Source: an uncultured Lachnoclostridium sp. (GTDB lineage Bacteria > Bacillota > Clostridia > Lachnospirales > Lachnospiraceae). Taken from it: DNA of 64,000 nt. Position 1 is the stretch's first letter, and each line of letters opens with the position of its first letter. Position numbers and translations under genes: made by a program. A model generated the notes under the pieces. That model was not told where the DNA came from. It saw nothing but the letters and a program-made list of their open reading frames with translations, and did no database searches. Below, piece by piece: positions 52,744 through 62,193 of this stretch. The DNA lies in assembly GCA_905212635.1 (NCBI GenBank), contig CAJMFH010000005.1:1-64000 (forward strand), in the 5' to 3' direction.

Positions 52744-54522
52744 TTAAGATTGATATACCGTAATTGTGTTCAAATCAAGATGCTCACTATGTGTATATTC
52801 ATAGGTTACACCATACTTGGTTTCGGAAACAATCTTACAGTCTTTCAATGGGATCGCTGCTGTAACTCCGGTCTGATCAATAAATCCAAGTGTATTTGCT
52901 GTATAGTCAGCATCAACATAAACACGAAACTTTGTAGTATACATTGATTTTCGAATTGTTCCGTTTTCACTGCATTCTACAACTGCCGAATCGCATTTTC
53001 CAAACACATCATACTGTTGCGGCGAAAAAATCGAATAATAGTATCCTTCTTGATTAATCTGATCAACCAGCAATGTCTTTTCTTTTGTGCCATCCGGATT
53101 TTCAACATAAAGTTTTTGCCAGCCCACACCCTTAACCTTGCGTTTTAACAAATATGCAAAATGACTGTCAACTTCTCCCCAGCATCCATTTCCATCTATA
53201 TAATATATATCATCGGTAAGTTCATCCATGAGATCCGTTTGTACTGCTTCCGCTACAAACTCATTTATTCCGTGCATCCCCTCATTGGCGTCTTTTACTG
53301 TTATATCTCCTACCATTGCATTGACCACCGCAACAAAAGACAATACCGTTACAAGTATTACTTGAATCACTTTTCCGATACGTTTACGGCTCGCAGCTAT
53401 TTTTCCAAATAATATTGCAACCAGACAAACAATTCCCCAACACGAAGCATAGGTTGGTATATAACCATGTCTCCACGTAATTTCGCTTTGATATCGTTCT
53501 GAAATTGCCATTAAAATTCCCGGAACAATCATAACAATAAGCCCGGTTAAAATTAATGGAAGTGTCTTTTTTGATAATGTCACTTTTTCTTTTATTTTAC
53601 TGATCAGAACACTTCCAAAAACAAAGAGTACGACCAACCCAACATAGTAGAACCAGTTATCACGCAGTATTTCCATAATATCATGATTACCGGCAAGTTC
53701 TTTTAAAGTGAGAAAATGAAAGATAGAAGACGAACCGGATATATGTTTTGCAAAACCTGAAAAGCACTCCGGTCCGATTGCAATACTGGTTCCTCCATAG
53801 TTACTTATCGCATGAGTTCTCGCATATACATTGACCAGAAGCCAAAAAACTCCTACTGCTGCCTGTGGAATGATTCTGCGAATCGTTTTTCCAATAGACT
53901 TGTCCTTAAAGAAACTAACCACCACGAATAACAGACACATTGGATAGGCAACTTCATATGTTCCCAGTGCAATAAACCAAAAAATACAACTCAAAAGCTG
54001 ATACTTTTTTTCGTTCTTTTCCAAATAATACTGAAAACATAAAACACCAAGAAAAACCCATAGCAGGCACAACTGCACCAGCATTTGAAATCCAAACATT
54101 GCATTAAACCAGCTGCAATCCAACGAAATCAATATTGGGAAAATAAGAAGTGTATACCATTTTACTTTTTTTCTTCCGGATATTTTATATAAAATCTGAG
54201 ATAATACCACACCGTCCAGAAAAGTAAACAGTACAATCAACAACTTATATACCTTAAGATTTACAGTGGAAAATAAAAAATACGCATAACAGGAAAAAAT
54301 AAAACATCTTCCGTTTTCATTAAACCAATTAAGAAAAATTTTCTTAGTCAGATCCCAAATAGTCGCATCATTATTTATACACCATCCATCGACTGTATAG
54401 TTTATCAGATCATCATACATATAACCACTCTTTAAAACAGCATACAGTGCATACAAATAAAATCCCAGCATCAAAATCCACGGTAAAACTTTCACATATG
54501 TCCTCTTTTTTTCTATCATCAT
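52744..54522 (-). CDS. Polytopic membrane protein, GT-C-like, with extracellular C-terminal domain
   Basis: 592 residues. About ten to eleven helices to residue 410, then a soluble domain of about 180 residues. SGYMYDDLINYTVDGWC in the first loop holds an Asp pair where GT-C enzymes have their catalytic base; NENGRCF follows. The soluble part ends in beta structure. It resembles O-antigen or teichoic acid side-chain transferases in layout only. The start at 54522 has GAGGAGAGG upstream. Confidence 0.65.
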   Translation of the reverse strand: MMIEKKRTYVKVLPWILMLGFYLYALYAVLKSGYMYDDLINYTVDGWCINNDATIWDLTKKIFLNWFNENGRCFIFSCYAYFLFSTVNLKVYKLLIVLFTFLDGVVLSQILYKISGRKKVKWYTLLIFPILISLDCSWFNAMFGFQMLVQLCLLWVFLGVLCFQYYLEKNEKKYQLLSCIFWFIALGTYEVAYPMCLLFVVVSFFKDKSIGKTIRRIIPQAAVGVFWLLVNVYARTHAISNYGGTSIAIGPECFSGFAKHISGSSSIFHFLTLKELAGNHDIMEILRDNWFYYVGLVVLFVFGSVLISKIKEKVTLSKKTLPLILTGLIVMIVPGILMAISERYQSEITWRHGYIPTYASCWGIVCLVAILFGKIAASRKRIGKVIQVILVTVLSFVAVVNAMVGDITVKDANEGMHGINEFVAEAVQTDLMDELTDDIYYIDGNGCWGEVDSHFAYLLKRKVKGVGWQKLYVENPDGTKEKTLLVDQINQEGYYYSIFSPQQYDVFGKCDSAVVECSENGTIRKSMYTTKFRVYVDADYTANTLGFIDQTGVTAAIPLKDCKIVSETKYGVTYEYTHSEHLDLNTITVYQS

Positions 54523-54565
54523 TATGCCTCTCCTCTTAAATAACAAAAATTACTTAAACATCCTA

Positions 54566-55627
54566 TTACTCGCATCGTACCATTACTTTCACCAAATCTT
54601 TTGGTTTATCTCTCATCATATACAATGCGTCTTCCACTTTTTCCAGTCCCTCCAAATGATGTGTCACCAGTGGAGAAGGATCCAGTCTTCCATACTGAAC
54701 CATAGAAAGGATGCGTTCAATACGCATTCTTCCGCCTTTTGCCAGTTCCATGTGAAGTGTTTTGCCACACATGCCACGGCCCCCTGAAAAAATCGGTAAC
54801 GGAAGATATCCGGTTCCGCCAAAATAATTTATATTGGAAATTGTTCCAATGCCATATCTTGTCATATCATAAGCCTGTGTCAGCACCTCTGCATTCCCAC
54901 CGGCTATGATCGTAGCATCCACTCCAATTCCCTCTGTCATCTGTTTTACCTGTTCTACGACATCGCCGTCTTTATAACTCAAAACCTCTGTCGCACCATA
55001 CCTTTTTGCCAGTTCCACACATATTGGCCGCGTACCAACAGCGATAATCCTTCCGGCTCCCTGCAAGGCAGCGCCGGCAACAGCCATCAACCCAATAGGT
55101 CCAATTCCCAAAACACAGACCGTATCCCCAATCTTGATATCGGCATATTCGGCTCCGGTAAATCCGGTCGTAACTACATCGACACACATCAACGCCTGCT
55201 CGTCGGTTATTCCCTCCGGAATATGAGCAAGTGTGGTATCGGCATCACGGATAAGAAAACGCTCCGAGAAAACTCCCGGCTGTGTTCTTCCAAGCTGATG
55301 TCCGGAAAACGGAGCACTGGCATGTTTGTAATTTCCATCCTGAATGCTTTTATCACGCCAGTCCGGTGTAATTGCCGGAACAGCTACACGGTCGCCGGGG
55401 CGAAAATCTTTTACTTCACTTCCGACTTCCAGCACTTCCGCAATACACTCATGTCCCAGTACAAGATTGGGTTGTTTAGGTGAACCGCCGCCAAATACCG
55501 TATGTACATCCGAACTGCACGGAGTAACCGCAATCGGTTTCAAAATAGCACCATAAGGAACCAATTCCGGCTCCGGTGCATCATACCAGCGAACAACTCC
55601 CGGTTCAGCTAAAACAAATGCTTTCAT
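54566..55627 (-). CDS. NADP-dependent secondary alcohol dehydrogenase-like, zinc MDR
   Basis: 353 residues. Aligns closely with the Thermoanaerobacter brockii/Clostridium beijerinckii secondary ADH. Zinc ligands Cys37, His59 and Asp150 and second-shell His42 and Glu60 are at identical numbers (TPCSSDVHTV, LGHE, CVDVVTTGF). The NADP-selecting Gly198, Thr199 (Ser in T. brockii), Arg200 and Tyr218 are kept too (AVGTRP, VLSY). The family reduces methyl ketones such as acetone and 2-butanone. In this cluster a ThDP enzyme may add an acetyl branch to a sugar, which is a methyl ketone, so I infer that this enzyme reduces it to a 1-hydroxyethyl branch. Confidence 0.9.
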   Translation of the reverse strand: MKAFVLAEPGVVRWYDAPEPELVPYGAILKPIAVTPCSSDVHTVFGGGSPKQPNLVLGHECIAEVLEVGSEVKDFRPGDRVAVPAITPDWRDKSIQDGNYKHASAPFSGHQLGRTQPGVFSERFLIRDADTTLAHIPEGITDEQALMCVDVVTTGFTGAEYADIKIGDTVCVLGIGPIGLMAVAGAALQGAGRIIAVGTRPICVELAKRYGATEVLSYKDGDVVEQVKQMTEGIGVDATIIAGGNAEVLTQAYDMTRYGIGTISNINYFGGTGYLPLPIFSGGRGMCGKTLHMELAKGGRMRIERILSMVQYGRLDPSPLVTHHLEGLEKVEDALYMMRDKPKDLVKVMVRCE

Positions 55628-55648
55628 TGTATTTCAATCTCCTTTTCA

Positions 55649-56563
55649 CTAACTGTCTAACCCTGACTGTTTCATAATCTCACGGATTCCCTGTGAAAAA
55701 TCCGTATCCGGAACATATCCCGATGCCTGTATTACCTTTGTGATATCCGGATTGAGCACAGGAACTCCTTCCGGTTTTTTTATTTCTTTTCCGAAAACAA
55801 CTTCTCCGCTTTTGTTGGAGCAGTCATAAATCTCCCGGACAAATTCCCGCAGTACACGTGTATCCGTTCCTGCGACATTATAGATGCCTTCCTCGCATCC
55901 GTGTTCCATAAGTCCAAGGACAAGTTTCACAAAATCCGTAATATACAGATAGTTCCAAAGCTGGCTGCAAGCACCAAGCTCTACTTTCTGTCCCTGATTT
56001 AATTTTCGTATACAAGTATCCACTAACGTTCCGTTCCGGTCTCCATAACCATACACACTAAAAATCCGCATATGAACAAATCGTATGGATTTATCTGCAC
56101 AAAACTGTTCTGCCTGCCGGGCAAATGCAATCTTGGCTTTTCCATACGGGGAAACCGGGAAACATTCAGTCTCCTCAGTAATTTTATCCTGACAGATTCC
56201 GTACTCTGCCTGTGATCCTGGAAAGAAAAAGTGCGTACATCCAAGTTTTTCCGCTACTTTCAACGCATTCATCGAATACACTGCATTCTTATTTTGAACT
56301 TCCTCCGCAGCCCGTCCGGCATCTCCGGAGCCATCCCAGGCAAAGTGAATCATCATATCTGCTTTATTTACACTTGTTTCAAACACGTCCAGATCATCCA
56401 GAGAGCCATAAACAAGTTCTAATTCCGGATGTTCCGGCAGCAACGCCAAATTGGCTGAATTTTTACGCACAAGTGCATATACTTTATATCCATGCTGTAA
56501 AAGGGCAGCCGTCATATTTCGTCCCAGAAAACTGGTTGCCCCTGTCACGACAATCTTTTTCAT
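55649..56563 (-). CDS. NAD(P)-dependent sugar epimerase/dehydratase or reductase (extended SDR)
   Basis: 304 residues. VVTGATSFLGRNM binds the nucleotide; FFPGSQAEYG and SPYGKAKIA (YxxxK) form the active site; RIFSVYGYGDR and LWNYLYITDF bind the sugar nucleotide. Members act as 4-reductases or epimerases on NDP-hexoses. Between the methyltransferase and ADH genes it probably sets a stereocentre on the CDP-sugar. The start at 56563 suits the fold; no strong site is visible. Confidence 0.82.
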   Translation of the reverse strand: MKKIVVTGATSFLGRNMTAALLQHGYKVYALVRKNSANLALLPEHPELELVYGSLDDLDVFETSVNKADMMIHFAWDGSGDAGRAAEEVQNKNAVYSMNALKVAEKLGCTHFFFPGSQAEYGICQDKITEETECFPVSPYGKAKIAFARQAEQFCADKSIRFVHMRIFSVYGYGDRNGTLVDTCIRKLNQGQKVELGACSQLWNYLYITDFVKLVLGLMEHGCEEGIYNVAGTDTRVLREFVREIYDCSNKSGEVVFGKEIKKPEGVPVLNPDITKVIQASGYVPDTDFSQGIREIMKQSGLDS

Positions 56564-56594
56564 TTCTATCGTCCATTCTCCATTCAACTAAATC

Positions 56595-57755
56595 TTATGC
56601 TTCCATCTCGTCATATCTCTGAAGAGAATTTGTCATTAACACAGCAATTTCTGTCTCTTTTCCAAATCGCTGCCGGATAATGGATGCAATCTCTTTCGTA
56701 TATCCCGGCGCAATAATAATAATTGCATCTACCGGATCTGCCACTGCATCATCCGGAGAAATGATTGGAATATGGGATGCCGGTGCATACCGTCCCTGCT
56801 TAAACGGAGCAGAATCAATAATATACTCAACATCTTTGGTCAATTCCGCTGTCGCCGCTAAGGTAAATCCCTGATGACTGGCTCCCCAGACAGCGATCCG
56901 TTTTCCCTCGCCATGCAGTCTGTCAATGTATTCATGTACTTCTTTTCGGATGGTATCATAACTCTTTTGGATTCTTGACACATCGACTTTCTTTTTCTTG
57001 CGCACAATAACGGAAAGCGTGTCGCGATTTACCATCTCTTCTTCCAGCACTTCAAATCCATTTTTTTCCAATACAAACCGAAGTGTATCAAATGTATAAT
57101 ATACCAAATGGTCACGGATCAGTTCATAATATCCATCATTTTCCAAAATGTATTCCAGACTCGGTACTGTCACAAGACCCATGCCATCCTCTGTCAAATT
57201 GTTATAAATGCCCTGAAGCATTCCATTGGGATCAGGCTGATGTTCAAAAAAATTAAAGGAAAGAAAGACATCAAACGGACCATTCTCGAGACTAACTTCT
57301 CCATTATCGACAAATCCCCGTTCCACTTGCAGTCCTTTTCCGGCTGCCATTTCAACCAGATCCTGCTTATGCTCAATTCCGTAAGCCTGAACCGGGAATT
57401 CGGTAAGTACGGACAAAAACTCGCCTTGTCCGCAGCCCACCTCTATGAATTTCTTATTTTCAAGATGATACGTTTCAATTAAATGTTTGTACTGGCTCCG
57501 GCGCAATTCTACCATCGTCTTGGAGAAACCGCCGGAACGGATTACATCGCGATAATAAGCTACCGGCTCACAGTCAAACTGTATCAGACCACATCCACGG
57601 CACTGATACAAACTGAGCGATACCCCTTTCTCCTCTGCAATTTCATTTTCATCCGGAATATCCTGCGCGGAAGCCGGCATATTATCAAATTCAAGCAGGG
57701 GTTTTTCAAAGAATTCCCCTCCGCATACCAGACATCTTGGTTGTCTTTTTTTCAT
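56595..57755 (-). CDS. SAM-dependent C-methyltransferase-like protein
   Basis: 386 residues in three parts: an N-terminal zinc-binding region (CLVCGG near residue 8, CRGCGLIQF near 52), the SAM domain (FIEVGCGQGEFL, FNFFEHQPDP) and a C-terminal Rossmann-like part (IAVWGASHQGFTLAA, IIIIAPGYTKEI). This is the layout of NDP-sugar C-methyltransferases such as TylCIII. Sugar C-methylation at C3 is the usual role, but RfbH removes the C3 hydroxyl, so substrate order is unclear. It could act on another sugar or a side chain. Confidence 0.82.
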   Translation of the reverse strand: MKKRQPRCLVCGGEFFEKPLLEFDNMPASAQDIPDENEIAEEKGVSLSLYQCRGCGLIQFDCEPVAYYRDVIRSGGFSKTMVELRRSQYKHLIETYHLENKKFIEVGCGQGEFLSVLTEFPVQAYGIEHKQDLVEMAAGKGLQVERGFVDNGEVSLENGPFDVFLSFNFFEHQPDPNGMLQGIYNNLTEDGMGLVTVPSLEYILENDGYYELIRDHLVYYTFDTLRFVLEKNGFEVLEEEMVNRDTLSVIVRKKKKVDVSRIQKSYDTIRKEVHEYIDRLHGEGKRIAVWGASHQGFTLAATAELTKDVEYIIDSAPFKQGRYAPASHIPIISPDDAVADPVDAIIIIAPGYTKEIASIIRQRFGKETEIAVLMTNSLQRYDEMEA

Positions 57756-57800
57756 CTTTCCATTCTCCTTTAATCTCTTATTGGTTGGGAGACCTCTATA

Positions 57801-59618
57801 CTATTCCTCTGAAATCGGCTCAATGATCATTTCTTTTTTGAATGTCTCACGATCCAAAAATGGTGCCAGATCTTCCAGTGGTGGTGAGAATAAACTGCCA
57901 TCCGGAAGTTTCTTCGTTGCTGATTTTGGTTCAAACTTCTGATCGATCGAAACCATGATCTCACAAATCACTGCTCCTTCTGTCGCAAATACCTTTGAGA
58001 TTGTATCATCCAATTCATCAGTCTTATCACAGCGGAAGAATGGATAGTTATAGGCATACGCAATCTTTTCCATGTCCGGAAATTCCAAGTCATGGCTCTG
58101 CGGACCGATTCCGACAAACGGTTCGCCAAAGAAATTGGACTGCGTTTGGCGAATGGAATGATATCCATTGTTGTTAATAACAAAAATCTTGATTGGAAGA
58201 TGATTGGTCTGAATGGTCTGCAATTCCTGCAAATTCATCTGAATACTTCCATCTCCACTGATACATACAATTTCTTTTCCTCCGTCGGCAACGCAGGCTC
58301 CGATTGCCGCTGGAAGATCATATCCCATCGACGCAATGGCAGAGTTAATGATAAAACGCTGTCCTTTTTTAATCTCATAACCGTGGCTGCCCACTACACA
58401 GGCAGAACCATTTCCCACTACCGTCATATAATCTTCCGGCAGTCTCCGGCTGAGTTCTTTGATAAAGGCATACACATTTGCCGGTTCTTTCTGCTCATAA
58501 TGCTTTGGCAGAACAACCGGATATGTCTTTTTCCAATGATCGCACTTATTCAGCCAGAACTCATCCGTATCTAATTTGACATCACCCAATTCTTCATTGA
58601 GTGTCTTCATCACATCTTTTACATCTGCGCATACCGGCATATCAACATGAATTGTCGGTTTTTTCAATTCGTCTTCGTCAACATCGACAACAATCGTATA
58701 AGCCTCTCTTGCCCATGTCTGATAATTGTAACCCACCTGACGGATACTCAGGCGGCTTCCCAGGGAGAGCACCAGATCACTGTTTTGGATTGCAAAGTTT
58801 CCGGCGCGGTCACCCATGATTCCGGCACGTCCTACATACAATGGATGCTCATCTGCAATCAGATCAATGCTGTTCCATCCCGTAACAACCGGAATATTTA
58901 ACTTTTCTACCAATTTGCAAAATTCCTCATATCCGCCGGACGTACGAATCGCACTGCCGGCATTGATAACCGGACGTTTTGCCTGTTTTACTTTTTCAAT
59001 GATCGTCTGGGCTGTCTCTTTTGAGAACTTCTTCGGCACTTCTGCGGCACATTCTGCCGGATCAAAACTGCGAAGATCGTCTGTCTCAATATAAGCCCCC
59101 TGCACATTAACAGGGATATCCAGCCAGCAAGGTCCCGGACGACCGGTTACTGCAAGGTACAATGCCTTTTCAAGGCAGTATTTGATATCCAATGGATCGA
59201 TGACCATCTGACAGTATTTTGTCATACTATCTACCGCTTTACAAATATCAAATTCCTGATCTCCCATTGCACGGATGTTTAATCCCGTACTGCGCGCTGT
59301 TGTATCATAACGAACCTGACCGGAAATCACAAGCATCGGAATCGAATCAAGCCATCCACCGACAACTCCGGTAATCGCGTTGGTTCCTCCAGGACCTGTT
59401 GTCACACAGACAGCAGCCATCTTATTGTGTATTCTTGCATACGCTTCTCCGGCAATCGCACATGCCTGTTCATGATGCTGGTATACACAATGCAGTCCTT
59501 CCTGATGTCCCAAACCATCATTCAGATGCATAGCACCTCCGCCTGTCACCGTAAATACTGTGTCGATATCATGTTCCACAAGAAATTGTGCCACATAATT
59601 TGATAACTTAATTTTCAT
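57801..59618 (-). CDS. ThDP-dependent enzyme, YerE-like (acetolactate synthase family)
   Basis: 605 residues, three-domain ThDP fold. FTVTGGGAMHLNDG, the catalytic Glu50 in YQHHEQACA, GPGGTNAITG, and the ThDP motif GDGSIQMNLQELQTI ending in NNNG (GDGS about 453). It lies beside RfbH and RfbG, as YerE does in the Yersinia yersiniose A cluster. YerE decarboxylates pyruvate and adds the acetyl unit to C4 of CDP-3,6-dideoxy-4-keto-hexose. A biosynthetic acetolactate synthase is unlikely here, as no IlvN/IlvC is near. Start: ATG at 59618 is 6 bases from GGAGG; the earlier ATG abuts that site. Confidence 0.82.
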   Translation of the reverse strand: MKIKLSNYVAQFLVEHDIDTVFTVTGGGAMHLNDGLGHQEGLHCVYQHHEQACAIAGEAYARIHNKMAAVCVTTGPGGTNAITGVVGGWLDSIPMLVISGQVRYDTTARSTGLNIRAMGDQEFDICKAVDSMTKYCQMVIDPLDIKYCLEKALYLAVTGRPGPCWLDIPVNVQGAYIETDDLRSFDPAECAAEVPKKFSKETAQTIIEKVKQAKRPVINAGSAIRTSGGYEEFCKLVEKLNIPVVTGWNSIDLIADEHPLYVGRAGIMGDRAGNFAIQNSDLVLSLGSRLSIRQVGYNYQTWAREAYTIVVDVDEDELKKPTIHVDMPVCADVKDVMKTLNEELGDVKLDTDEFWLNKCDHWKKTYPVVLPKHYEQKEPANVYAFIKELSRRLPEDYMTVVGNGSACVVGSHGYEIKKGQRFIINSAIASMGYDLPAAIGACVADGGKEIVCISGDGSIQMNLQELQTIQTNHLPIKIFVINNNGYHSIRQTQSNFFGEPFVGIGPQSHDLEFPDMEKIAYAYNYPFFRCDKTDELDDTISKVFATEGAVICEIMVSIDQKFEPKSATKKLPDGSLFSPPLEDLAPFLDRETFKKEMIIEPISEE

Positions 59619-59665
59619 TGCCATCCTCCATTTTGAATATCTCTTCCCTTGTTTTAAACTGTATT

Positions 59666-61003
59666 TTACTGCAAAGCTTCTTTAATCACTTTTGCCATGT
59701 AGTCAATCTTTTCATCCGTCATACCCGGATATACACCAAGCCAGAAAGTATCTTTCATGATGCGGTCTGTTACTGCCAGATCTCCGACAACGCGGTATCC
59801 TTTTCCGGATGCACGCATCTCATCGAAGCAAGGCTGTTTTACGATGTTTCCTGCAAAAAGCATACGTGTCTGCACACCATGATCTTCGATATACTGAACC
59901 ACTTTGTTCTTATCCACGCCCTCACGGCAGGTAAGAAGGAATCCAAACCAGCTTGGTTTTGAATTTGGACATGGTTCCGGAAGAATGAGTTTATCTTCTA
60001 CTTCTTCCAACGCAGCACGAAGTCTGTCAAAGTTGTGTCTTCTCTTTTCTACAAATGTAGGGAATTTTGCCAGCTGGGCACATCCTACTGCTGCCTGCAT
60101 ATCCGTCGCTTTCAGGTTATATCCAAAGTGTGAATACACATATTTGTGGTCATATCCCAGTGGAAGTTCTCCATACTGCTTGTCAAAACGATGTCCGCAC
60201 AGGTTGTCTCTACCGGATGGACATACGCAGTCTCTTCCCCAGTCTCTCAAAGAGCGGACTGCTTTATGAATCAATGGGTTGTCTGTATATACGGCTCCAC
60301 CTTCACCCATTGTCATGTGGTGTGGCGGATAGAAACTGGAAGTACCGATATCACCGATCGTACCTGTGAATTTTTCTTCGCCGTTGATCGTGTATTTGGA
60401 TCCCAAAGCATCACAGTTATCTTCCACAAGCCATAAATTATGTTTGTCACAAAATTCTTTAATTGCACCAAGATCCCACGGATTTCCCAAAGTATGCGCG
60501 ATCATGATCGCTTTTGTCTTATCGGAAAGGGCATCTTCCAACATAGAAGCATCCATATTGTACTGCGGAATTGTCATGTCAACAAATACCGGAACGGCAC
60601 CATACTGAATAATCGGTGCGATTGTTGTCGGGAATCCGGCAGCCACTGTGATAACCTCATCGCCAGGCATAATACGGCGGTCTCCCATCAAAGGAGAAGT
60701 AAGTGCCATAAATGCAAGCAGGTTTGCGGAAGAACCGGAGTTTACCAATGAACAATATTTAATTCCAAGGTACTCTGCAAATTCTTTTTCAAACTGATCG
60801 GTATATCTTCCGGAAGTAAGCCAGAACTCAAGGGAACTGTCTACCAGATTTACCATCTCTTCGTGTCCATAATAACGGGAAGCATATGGGATGCGGTCGC
60901 CTTCTTTAAAAGGTTTTTCCTGATTGTGGTATTTGTCACAATACTCCTTTACCATCTCCAAAATACTTTCTCTTGCCTGTTTTTCATTCTGATTTTCAAA
61001 CAT
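59666..61003 (-). CDS. rfbH: CDP-4-keto-6-deoxy-D-glucose-3-dehydrase (E1)
   Basis: 445 residues, PMP-dependent iron-sulfur enzyme of the aminotransferase fold. Instead of a Schiff-base lysine it has His (about 229) in SFYPPHHMTMGEGG, the hallmark of E1. Cysteines in RDCVCPSGRDNLCGHRF form the [2Fe-2S] site. It removes the C3 hydroxyl to give the 3,6-dideoxy-4-keto sugar and needs an electron-transfer reductase (RfbI/AscD), which I do not find in the window. AAAGGATTAAAATT precedes ATG at 61003. Confidence 0.93.
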   Translation of the reverse strand: MFENQNEKQARESILEMVKEYCDKYHNQEKPFKEGDRIPYASRYYGHEEMVNLVDSSLEFWLTSGRYTDQFEKEFAEYLGIKYCSLVNSGSSANLLAFMALTSPLMGDRRIMPGDEVITVAAGFPTTIAPIIQYGAVPVFVDMTIPQYNMDASMLEDALSDKTKAIMIAHTLGNPWDLGAIKEFCDKHNLWLVEDNCDALGSKYTINGEEKFTGTIGDIGTSSFYPPHHMTMGEGGAVYTDNPLIHKAVRSLRDWGRDCVCPSGRDNLCGHRFDKQYGELPLGYDHKYVYSHFGYNLKATDMQAAVGCAQLAKFPTFVEKRRHNFDRLRAALEEVEDKLILPEPCPNSKPSWFGFLLTCREGVDKNKVVQYIEDHGVQTRMLFAGNIVKQPCFDEMRASGKGYRVVGDLAVTDRIMKDTFWLGVYPGMTDEKIDYMAKVIKEALQ

Positions 61004-61033
61004 AATTTTAATCCTTTCTGATTTTCGTAATTA

Positions 61034-62086
61034 TTATCGATTTAAAAATTCTTTGATCTGCTTGTCCATAATATCTGCCACACTTTCTCCGGCAAAATAT
61101 ACTTTCGTCCATTCTACCGTCTTGTCCAGTGCTTCCGATACCGTCCAGCGTGGTTTCCATCCAAATGTTGTCTTCAGCTTCGAGCAGTCGAGTTTGAGGA
61201 AGTTTGCCTCGTGAGGACCTCCGTCATACTGATTGACCCATTTCATGCCTTCACCCCATTTTTCCACAAACAGATCTACCAGATCACCTGTTGTTACGCA
61301 GTCTGTCTCATCTGGTCCGACATTATAATATCCCTGATATTTGGCATCCAGATACTGCTCTTTGGCAATCATCAGATATGCGATGACCGGCTCCAGCACG
61401 TGCTGATACGGACGTGTGGAAAACGGATTACGGATCACAATATCCTTCTTTGCTTTTGCAGCACGCACGCAGTCCGGAATAATACGGTCGTTGGCAAAAT
61501 CACCACCGCCAATAACATTACCGGCTCTTGCTGTCGATACCGCAACACCTGTTTCATTGAAAAATGAATTTTTGTAACTGTGTGTTACCAGTTCGGAACA
61601 GGATTTACTGTTGGAATATGGATCATATCCATCCAGTGGTTCATTTTCACGATATCCCCATTCCCATTCTTTATTTTCATACACCTTGTCCGTTGTGACA
61701 TTGAGAAAACTCTTAACACATGGATTCTGGCGTACGCATTCGCATATATTTACTGTTCCCATCACATTGGTTTCATACGTATAAACCGGATCCTTATAAG
61801 AGTCTCTTACGATTGGCTGGGCAGCAAGATGAATTACAATTTCCGGCTGAACTTCTTTGAAGACATTGGATAATTTTTCCAAATCGCGAATGTCTCCGAT
61901 CACCGAATTCATCTTATCTTCAATCTCTGCCATTGAAAAAAGATTGGGATCTGTCGGTGCTTCCAAAGAATACCCGGTCACTTCTGCGCCTGCCTGTATC
62001 AAAGTGCGGCACATCCAGCTTCCCTTAAAACCGGTATGTCCCGTCACAAGTACTTTTTTTCCCTGATAGAAACTTAAATCTTTCAT
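61034..62086 (-). CDS. rfbG: CDP-glucose 4,6-dehydratase
   Basis: 350 residues. VLVTGHTGFKGSWMC binds NAD, with NVTTDKVYENKEW, YDPYSNSKSCSELV (YxxxK) and RAGNVIGGGDFANDRIIPD, typical of RfbG. It makes CDP-4-keto-6-deoxyglucose for RfbH. ATG at 62086 has GGAGAAAAAC upstream; an in-frame extension upstream runs through the promoter and is not coding. It is the first gene after the promoter at 62148-62176. Confidence 0.93.
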   Translation of the reverse strand: MKDLSFYQGKKVLVTGHTGFKGSWMCRTLIQAGAEVTGYSLEAPTDPNLFSMAEIEDKMNSVIGDIRDLEKLSNVFKEVQPEIVIHLAAQPIVRDSYKDPVYTYETNVMGTVNICECVRQNPCVKSFLNVTTDKVYENKEWEWGYRENEPLDGYDPYSNSKSCSELVTHSYKNSFFNETGVAVSTARAGNVIGGGDFANDRIIPDCVRAAKAKKDIVIRNPFSTRPYQHVLEPVIAYLMIAKEQYLDAKYQGYYNVGPDETDCVTTGDLVDLFVEKWGEGMKWVNQYDGGPHEANFLKLDCSKLKTTFGWKPRWTVSEALDKTVEWTKVYFAGESVADIMDKQIKEFLNR

Positions 62087-62147
62087 GTTTTTCTCCATTC
62101 TGATTTGCATAATTTTCGCATCATAATAATATAATATACCGTATATC

Positions 62148-62176
62148 AGTATAAAGCACAATCCAGTCTTTGTCAA
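62148..62176 (-). promoter_or_regulatory. Strong SigA-type promoter of the rfbG-rfbH-yerE-like operon
   Basis: Minus strand: -35 TTGACA (62176-62171), 17-base spacer, -10 TATACT (62153-62148), 62 bases ahead of the rfbG start. Confidence 0.8.
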
Positions 62177-62193
62177 CCTTTACGGCTAAAATG

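Noticed and set aside
57801..59618. Acetolactate synthase for branched-chain amino acids (ilvB)
   Set aside because: No ilvN, ilvC or leu genes nearby; the gene is within 50 bases of rfbH and methyltransferase genes of the CDP-sugar cassette.
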